From Cytobacillus horneckiae (GTDB taxonomy: Bacteria > Bacillota > Bacilli > Bacillales > Cytobacillaceae): a stretch of 42,456 nt of DNA. Shown here piece after piece: positions 38,082 through 42,456 of the stretch. Position numbers and translations under genes: made by a program. Where the stretch lies: contig NZ_PISD01000053.1 of NCBI RefSeq assembly GCF_002835735.1, positions 1-42,456 of the forward strand. The letters are read 5' to 3'. The notes under the pieces were generated by a model. It was not told where the DNA came from. It made no database searches and worked only from the letters and a program-made list of their open reading frames with translations. The stretch's first letter is position 1. The number at the start of each line of letters is the position of its first letter.

Positions 38082-39515
38082 TTAAGCAGCTGTTGTATTT
38101 GATTGATTTTTTCGTTTATGAGATTGAATGATTTTCACAATATACCAAAATGTAACAATGATTGTGATGGCAGTTCCAATTGCTAGTGAAAGATTATATG
38201 ACATTTGAAATCCTTCTGGAGCATAAAAAATGTAAGTCCCAGAGACCCCTGTCATAAATAGTGCTGGAATACCACAAATCCAATGGAACTTTTTATATTT
38301 TAATAAAAATATAGTAGCAGTCCAAAGCATGATTGTTGCAGACAATTGATTTGTCCATCCAACATATCTCCATAGAAATGAATAATCTATATTGGCTAGC
38401 AGGAAGGTAGGTACACCAACTAGTGCTGTAACTAATAAAACTTGCGCTTTTCCTTTAAGGTGAATTATTTTTTCTAATAATTCAGACAACATCATTCTTG
38501 AGGACCTCAAAGCAGTATCTCCAGTTGTAATCGGTAAAATAATTACACCCAAAATGGCAAGTAGTCCACCTAATGTTCCTAATAGAGATGTAGAGATTTC
38601 GTTAACTACTCCGGCTGGCCCTCCAGTGGCTAATGCTTCTTGAAGACCTCCTGTACCGCCAAAAAACGTCATCCCAGCTGCTGCCCAAATTAAGGCAATG
38701 ATTCCTTCACCAACCATAGCGCCATAAAAAACTTTACGGCCATCAGATTCCTTTTTTAATGTTTTTGATACGATAGGGCTTTGCGTGGCATGAAATCCTG
38801 AGATAGCTCCACATGAAATGGTTACCATTAAAAGTGGCCAAATTGGAAGTTCACCTGGATGGAGGTTATCTAGTGTCAAATTAGGTAGCGTCTGTCCACT
38901 AAAAATTAAGGCGATTCCAATTGATGCTGCCATAAAAATGAGAATGGCTCCGAAAACAGGATAGATTCTGCCGATAATTTTATTAATTGGTAAAACAGCA
39001 GCAAGGATAAAATAAGCAAAAACAATTAATAATGAAACAGTAAAGTTTAAAGGTGTTATGCTAGATATTAATTGTGCAGGACTTGCAGTAAATGCAGCTG
39101 CAACTAAAATCATTAAAACGATAGATAAGATATTAATAAAGGCCTTCATGCTATTTCCTAAGTATCTGCCAACTAAATTTGGAAATTGCTCCCCTTTATG
39201 TCTGAGAGAGAGCATGCCAGAAAAATAATCATGGACAGCTCCTGCGAAAATACAGCCAATGACGATCCAAATGAATGCAACAGGTCCATACAGTGCACCC
39301 ATTAGTGCACCAAAGATGGGTCCAGTTCCAGCGATGTTAAGTAATTGAATTAAGTTTCCTTTCCACCAGCTCATTGGAACAAAATCCATTCCGTCAGAGT
39401 GAGTATATGCTGGGGTTTTAATTGAATCATCCGCACCGAAAATTTTCTCTACAATTTTTGAATAAATAACATACCCTAAGATTAATAAGGCAATTGAAGC
39501 TAAGAATGTGATCAT
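38082..39515 (-). CDS. cstA: carbon starvation protein CstA family transporter
   Basis: 477 residues with about a dozen TM segments. Family signatures: MDFVPMSWWKGNLIQLLNIA, GTGPIFGALMGALYGPVAFI and HDYFSGMLSLRHKGEQFPNL. This is the short CstA type (E. coli CstA is about 700 residues and B. subtilis CstA about 600). CstA/YjiY proteins take up pyruvate and peptides when carbon is limiting. RBS AGGAGGAAT. Monocistronic. Confidence 0.9.
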   Translation of the reverse strand: MITFLASIALLILGYVIYSKIVEKIFGADDSIKTPAYTHSDGMDFVPMSWWKGNLIQLLNIAGTGPIFGALMGALYGPVAFIWIVIGCIFAGAVHDYFSGMLSLRHKGEQFPNLVGRYLGNSMKAFINILSIVLMILVAAAFTASPAQLISSITPLNFTVSLLIVFAYFILAAVLPINKIIGRIYPVFGAILIFMAASIGIALIFSGQTLPNLTLDNLHPGELPIWPLLMVTISCGAISGFHATQSPIVSKTLKKESDGRKVFYGAMVGEGIIALIWAAAGMTFFGGTGGLQEALATGGPAGVVNEISTSLLGTLGGLLAILGVIILPITTGDTALRSSRMMLSELLEKIIHLKGKAQVLLVTALVGVPTFLLANIDYSFLWRYVGWTNQLSATIMLWTATIFLLKYKKFHWICGIPALFMTGVSGTYIFYAPEGFQMSYNLSLAIGTAITIIVTFWYIVKIIQSHKRKNQSNTTAA

Positions 39516-39675
39516 ATGTTATTCCTCCTGTTGTGAAATATTTCAGAAACTTGTGAATATAGGAAGTATTTTATAGGTAAATTGCAAGTAAATCAATAGT
39601 CTTTTCAGAAAAAATACTATTTTTGAATAATTGTTCAGTTTAATTAATCTTTCTACATAAAAATGAGTATGATGA

Positions 39676-39703
39676 ACGTCCTTTCCCGATTTAACATAAA
39701 GTG
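39676..39703 (+). promoter_or_regulatory. possible sigma-K promoter of tgl
   Basis: AC (39676-39677), a 17-bp spacer and CATAAAGTG (one mismatch to CATANNNTA) resemble the site before the coat-like gene at 24053. Tgl is a late sporulation product in B. subtilis. Confidence 0.3.
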
Positions 39704-39779
39704 CTATAAGGTTTTATGTAATCTATCTCAAAATATATGGAAACAAATGCAAATGGAAAAGTTTTTGAGGAGGTAAGAG

Positions 39780-40514
39780 ATGACAGTCATTGTACAGTCT
39801 TCACCTAAACCGCCAGTCAGCCGTTTTCGTGGAATACAAAGAGACATATATCATGCTTTGGAAAACAGTGAACAGCTCCATCATTATAATACTTTGCATG
39901 AATTGTTATTCGAGTTGCTTTTAAGAGAAAATTTAATAAAAGCAGCAAATCAAATGCATAACAGCCAGGCTGAATTTGCACCTTTCACGCATTCTAAATT
40001 CAATCCGGAAATATGGACAAAAACAAAGTATGGATATGTGCTCAAGCCATATATTATGCCCTCGGATGCCATTTTGGATGTATTTTATAACAGCAAAGAA
40101 TATGCTTTTGAATGTTCAACTGCCATTGTGCTTTTGTTTTATAAGGCAGTGCTTGATTCGATTGCAGTCAGTCGGTTTAATACTCTTTTTCAAGGTTTGC
40201 TCGTGTGGGATTGGAACTATGATCAGGATTTAGGGATTGATACAAGGATAGGAAGGGACTTTATTCCAGGAGATGTTGTTTATTTTTATAATCCAGATTT
40301 TGATCACCCAATCTGGACTGGTGAAAATGCCGTTTATTTAGGAAATAATCAATATTTTGGCCATGGGGTTGGACTGGAAACAGAGCAGGGTATGATTGAA
40401 GCTTTAAATACGCTTAGAAAGCCTGGTGCCACTAGAGATGCATATTTAATCTCCCAGCATAGCCGGCTGAATTATAAATATTTATCGCAGTTTGCAAGGC
40501 GAATATTATCATAA
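39780..40514 (+). CDS. tgl: protein-glutamine gamma-glutamyltransferase (spore coat transglutaminase)
   Basis: 244 residues, the normal size of Tgl (245 in B. subtilis). The catalytic Cys112 lies in YAFECSTAIVLLFYKA; other conserved stretches are LHELLFELLLRENLIKAA, GDVVYFYNPDFDHPIWTGEN and QYFGHGVG with the conserved His. It cross-links coat proteins such as GerQ through epsilon-(gamma-glutamyl)lysine bonds. RBS GGAGG. It is followed by a terminator, so the MurE-like gene is a separate unit. Confidence 0.95.
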   Translation: MTVIVQSSPKPPVSRFRGIQRDIYHALENSEQLHHYNTLHELLFELLLRENLIKAANQMHNSQAEFAPFTHSKFNPEIWTKTKYGYVLKPYIMPSDAILDVFYNSKEYAFECSTAIVLLFYKAVLDSIAVSRFNTLFQGLLVWDWNYDQDLGIDTRIGRDFIPGDVVYFYNPDFDHPIWTGENAVYLGNNQYFGHGVGLETEQGMIEALNTLRKPGATRDAYLISQHSRLNYKYLSQFARRILS

Positions 40515-40526
40515 TTCCAGATTTTG

Positions 40527-40555
40527 ATATGTCCTTTTGAGGGCATATTTTTTTT
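40527..40555 (+). terminator. terminator of tgl
   Basis: ATATGTCC pairs with GGGCATAT (one wobble), followed by eight T. Confidence 0.8.
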
Positions 40556-40611
40556 GTTGCAGGGAATAAAAAAAGTATAGATATTATGCTTCTATTCAAA
40601 GGAGATTACAT

Positions 40612-42051
40612 ATGAAATTAGCCGAGATATTTGCAATTTTAGGGAATAGAAGTGGCGGAATTTCGGACTTGTCTATAAATGGTATACAATCGGATTCTAG
40701 AAAAGTGAAACCAGGTGATGTTTTCGTTGCTGTTAATGGAAATGTCGTTGACGGACATCAATATATAGCCGAAGCGATTGAGCAAGGGGCAGCTGCTGTC
40801 ATTGGTCAACAATCTTTATCAAGCAGGCTTGCTATCCCTTATATAAAGGTAGATAATTCCCGTGAAGCATTAGGAAAATTAGTAAGCCACTTTTATCATT
40901 ATCCTTCAAAAAAACATATTATGATTGGCATTACCGGAACGAATGGTAAGACAACCACCTCCTATTTAATAAAACATATTATTGAGAAAACAGGGAGAAC
41001 TTGCGGACTGATTGGGACAGTGGAGAATGTAATAAATGAGCAAAGCTTTTCACCATCTAATACGACTCCAGATGCAGTTCTTTTACAAAAACTATTGCAT
41101 GAAAGCAGAGATGAGTTCATCATTCTTGAGATATCTTCCCATGCGCTTAATCAGTCTCGAACAGAGGGACTGGAACTTGACTTTGCTTTATTTACAAACC
41201 TTTCTCATGATCATTTGGACTATCATCACAATATGGAAAATTATTTTAGTGAAAAGAAAAAGATATTTCAATTATTAAAAACGACTGGTGAAGCGGTGAT
41301 TAATTATGATAACGAATGGGGAAAGGTATTATCTGGAGAGCTGACAGCTATACCGTTCACTTTATTTGGCAAAGATACAGAGTTCGAAATAAAGGACGTT
41401 GCTTTGAAAGGACAAACATCATTCACCATTCATCACAATGGGGAAGCGTTTTCCATTCAATTGCCTCTTCAAGGGATTCATAATGTTTATAATGCATCAA
41501 TGGCTTTTGTTACTGCATACAAAATGGGTATTCCGCCGCATAATATCTCTGCAGCTTTTCGTTCATTCCCCGGCGTTCCAGGCAGGTTTGAAACATTTTA
41601 TAACGATAAAGGCGCTAGGTTTGTTATCGACTATGCCCATACAAAAGATGCTTTTGAATATTGCCTTCAAACAGCAAAATATCAACATGCGAAAAATATT
41701 TATCATATTTTTGGATTTCGTGGGGGAAGAGATCATACAAAGCGAAAAGAAATGGTAGCAGCATCAGCAAAATATAGTGATGGGATTATTTTAACGCTTG
41801 ATGATTTAAATGGAGAAGCAAAAGAGGATGTTATTTTGGAACTGAAAAAACATCGTGCCAGCTTTCCAAAGAGTCAAGTGATTCCAGATCGAACTATTGC
41901 TATTCAAACTCTTTGGGAAGCGGCACGTGAGGGGGATTGGGTATTTATCACCGGCAAGGGACCGGAAGAATACAAGGATGATTATCAACTAGGAACAAGC
42001 GGTGACTTAGATACTTTAAAATTTTTAAAAAGTAAAGAGGCTGGGACATAA
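40612..42051 (+). CDS. MurE-like Mur ligase paralogue
   Basis: 479 residues with the full MurE architecture: N-terminal UDP-binding domain (SDSRKVKPGD), central ATPase domain with GITGTNGKTTTS (107-118) and EISSHAL, and C-terminal domain with FGFRGGRDHTKRKEM. MurE adds the third stem residue to UDP-MurNAc-L-Ala-D-Glu. The DNPR motif that recognises diaminopimelate is replaced by DDLNGE (residues 397-402), so this copy probably does not use meso-DAP. It lies alone behind tgl rather than in the mur-division cluster. RBS AAAGGAG. Confidence 0.85.
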   Translation: MKLAEIFAILGNRSGGISDLSINGIQSDSRKVKPGDVFVAVNGNVVDGHQYIAEAIEQGAAAVIGQQSLSSRLAIPYIKVDNSREALGKLVSHFYHYPSKKHIMIGITGTNGKTTTSYLIKHIIEKTGRTCGLIGTVENVINEQSFSPSNTTPDAVLLQKLLHESRDEFIILEISSHALNQSRTEGLELDFALFTNLSHDHLDYHHNMENYFSEKKKIFQLLKTTGEAVINYDNEWGKVLSGELTAIPFTLFGKDTEFEIKDVALKGQTSFTIHHNGEAFSIQLPLQGIHNVYNASMAFVTAYKMGIPPHNISAAFRSFPGVPGRFETFYNDKGARFVIDYAHTKDAFEYCLQTAKYQHAKNIYHIFGFRGGRDHTKRKEMVAASAKYSDGIILTLDDLNGEAKEDVILELKKHRASFPKSQVIPDRTIAIQTLWEAAREGDWVFITGKGPEEYKDDYQLGTSGDLDTLKFLKSKEAGT

Positions 42052-42142
42052 CAAAATGAACCATTCCTAAAACCGAATAACTTCTAATTTAATAAAGCGA
42101 TGTTAATAAATAAACCGACCTATTACGAAACTCTAAATGAAG

Positions 42143-42456
42143 TGACCCATAAAAGTTAGACACGGTTATTTCATCAGGCAGCGGTTTGGGCATGAGTTCG
42201 ATATTGAATCGGACTCATGCCTTTTAATTTTGCCTTAATACTATAATCCCGGCATAAGCCACAAGTGCCTTTACCGGATATTTATACCTTAATTCACAAA
42301 TGAGTTTTACTTTGTCTTTCGTGGTGATTTTTCCTTGGCTTGAACTAAGGCATTCAACTTTTTTAAATACTCGTTTTCCATACGTAAACGTTCAATTTCT
42401 GCTTGTAGTGGTTCTGTAGACCCTTCAACAGGTGATTGTTTTGTTTGTTTATTCGA
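42143..42456 (-). mobile_element. IS3-family (IS150 group) remnant, internally deleted
   Basis: TGACCCATAAAAGTTAGAC at 42143 is a typical right end of this group. On the minus strand the sequence enters inside OrfA (LQAEIERLRMENEYLKKLNA to SPRKTK and stop), continues with the OrfB start (KLICELRYKYPVKALVAYAG) and then jumps to the OrfB C-terminus (IKAKLKGMSPIQYRTHAQTA, stop at 42174-42176). Roughly the DDE catalytic core is missing, so it cannot transpose. It continues past the window edge. Confidence 0.8.

Overview
The window comes from a low-GC, endospore-forming member of the Bacillaceae. Core markers on the right are an alpha/beta-type small acid-soluble spore protein, a CwlC-type sporulation amidase, a spore-coat transglutaminase (Tgl) and a TnrA/GlnR-type nitrogen box in front of an ammonium transporter. 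Functional names rest on recognised motifs and family recall; no database search was run.

Layout. 1-3.75 kb: right end of an accessory element with small unknown genes, a LexA-type promoter before a YolD gene, three look-alike ACCACCA terminators and an XRE repressor with its operators. 3.76-19.56 kb: a defective skin-like prophage bounded by a 46-bp exact direct repeat, which is the 3' part of tRNA-Val(GAC). It keeps int, an immR/immA/cro/xis switch region and yqaI, but yqaJ, a DnaD-like replication gene and rusA are broken by a deletion and an inversion. There are no structural or packaging genes. Cargo includes an orphan HsdR-N-type nuclease, a secreted nuclease, an undecaprenyl-diphosphatase-like PAP2 enzyme, two VOC proteins, a GNAT enzyme, DUF3231 and a run of tiny genes sharing one ribosome-binding leader, among which sit two paralogous 43-residue secreted peptides with two cysteines. 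19.56-27.5 kb: a decayed second element carrying an integrase relic directly beside the second att copy, a secreted colicin D-like toxin with a probable immunity gene, many small or broken genes and a membrane-anchored HEPN protein. From about 27.9 kb: ordinary chromosome, with CBO0543 membrane proteins, cwlC, a SASP, amt, a DUF294-exonuclease pair, an ABC exporter with a two-component system (YvfRSTU-like), cstA, tgl, a MurE paralogue and an internally deleted IS3-family remnant.

How it fits together. The 46-bp att copies are flanked on their inner sides by GTCGTCA repeats and on their outer sides by GAGCAAC/GGGCAAC repeats. The simplest reading is that the skin-like prophage entered an attachment site already lying between two copies, or two ends, of an older tRNA-Val element. 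Neither att copy has the 5' half of the tRNA, so the intact gene should lie outside the window.

Decay is widespread and of recognisable kinds: homopolymer frameshifts (SNase, a two-TM protein), TTA-to-TAA type nonsense codons (GNAT, a secreted protein), a frameshift inside a 24-bp tandem repeat (integrase) and a catalytic Glu-to-Lys change (ImmA). The most promising undescribed material is the twin two-cysteine secreted peptides with their leader-repeat cassettes, the compact colicin D-like toxin and immunity pair, and the orphan PD-(D/E)xK protein next to the integrase.
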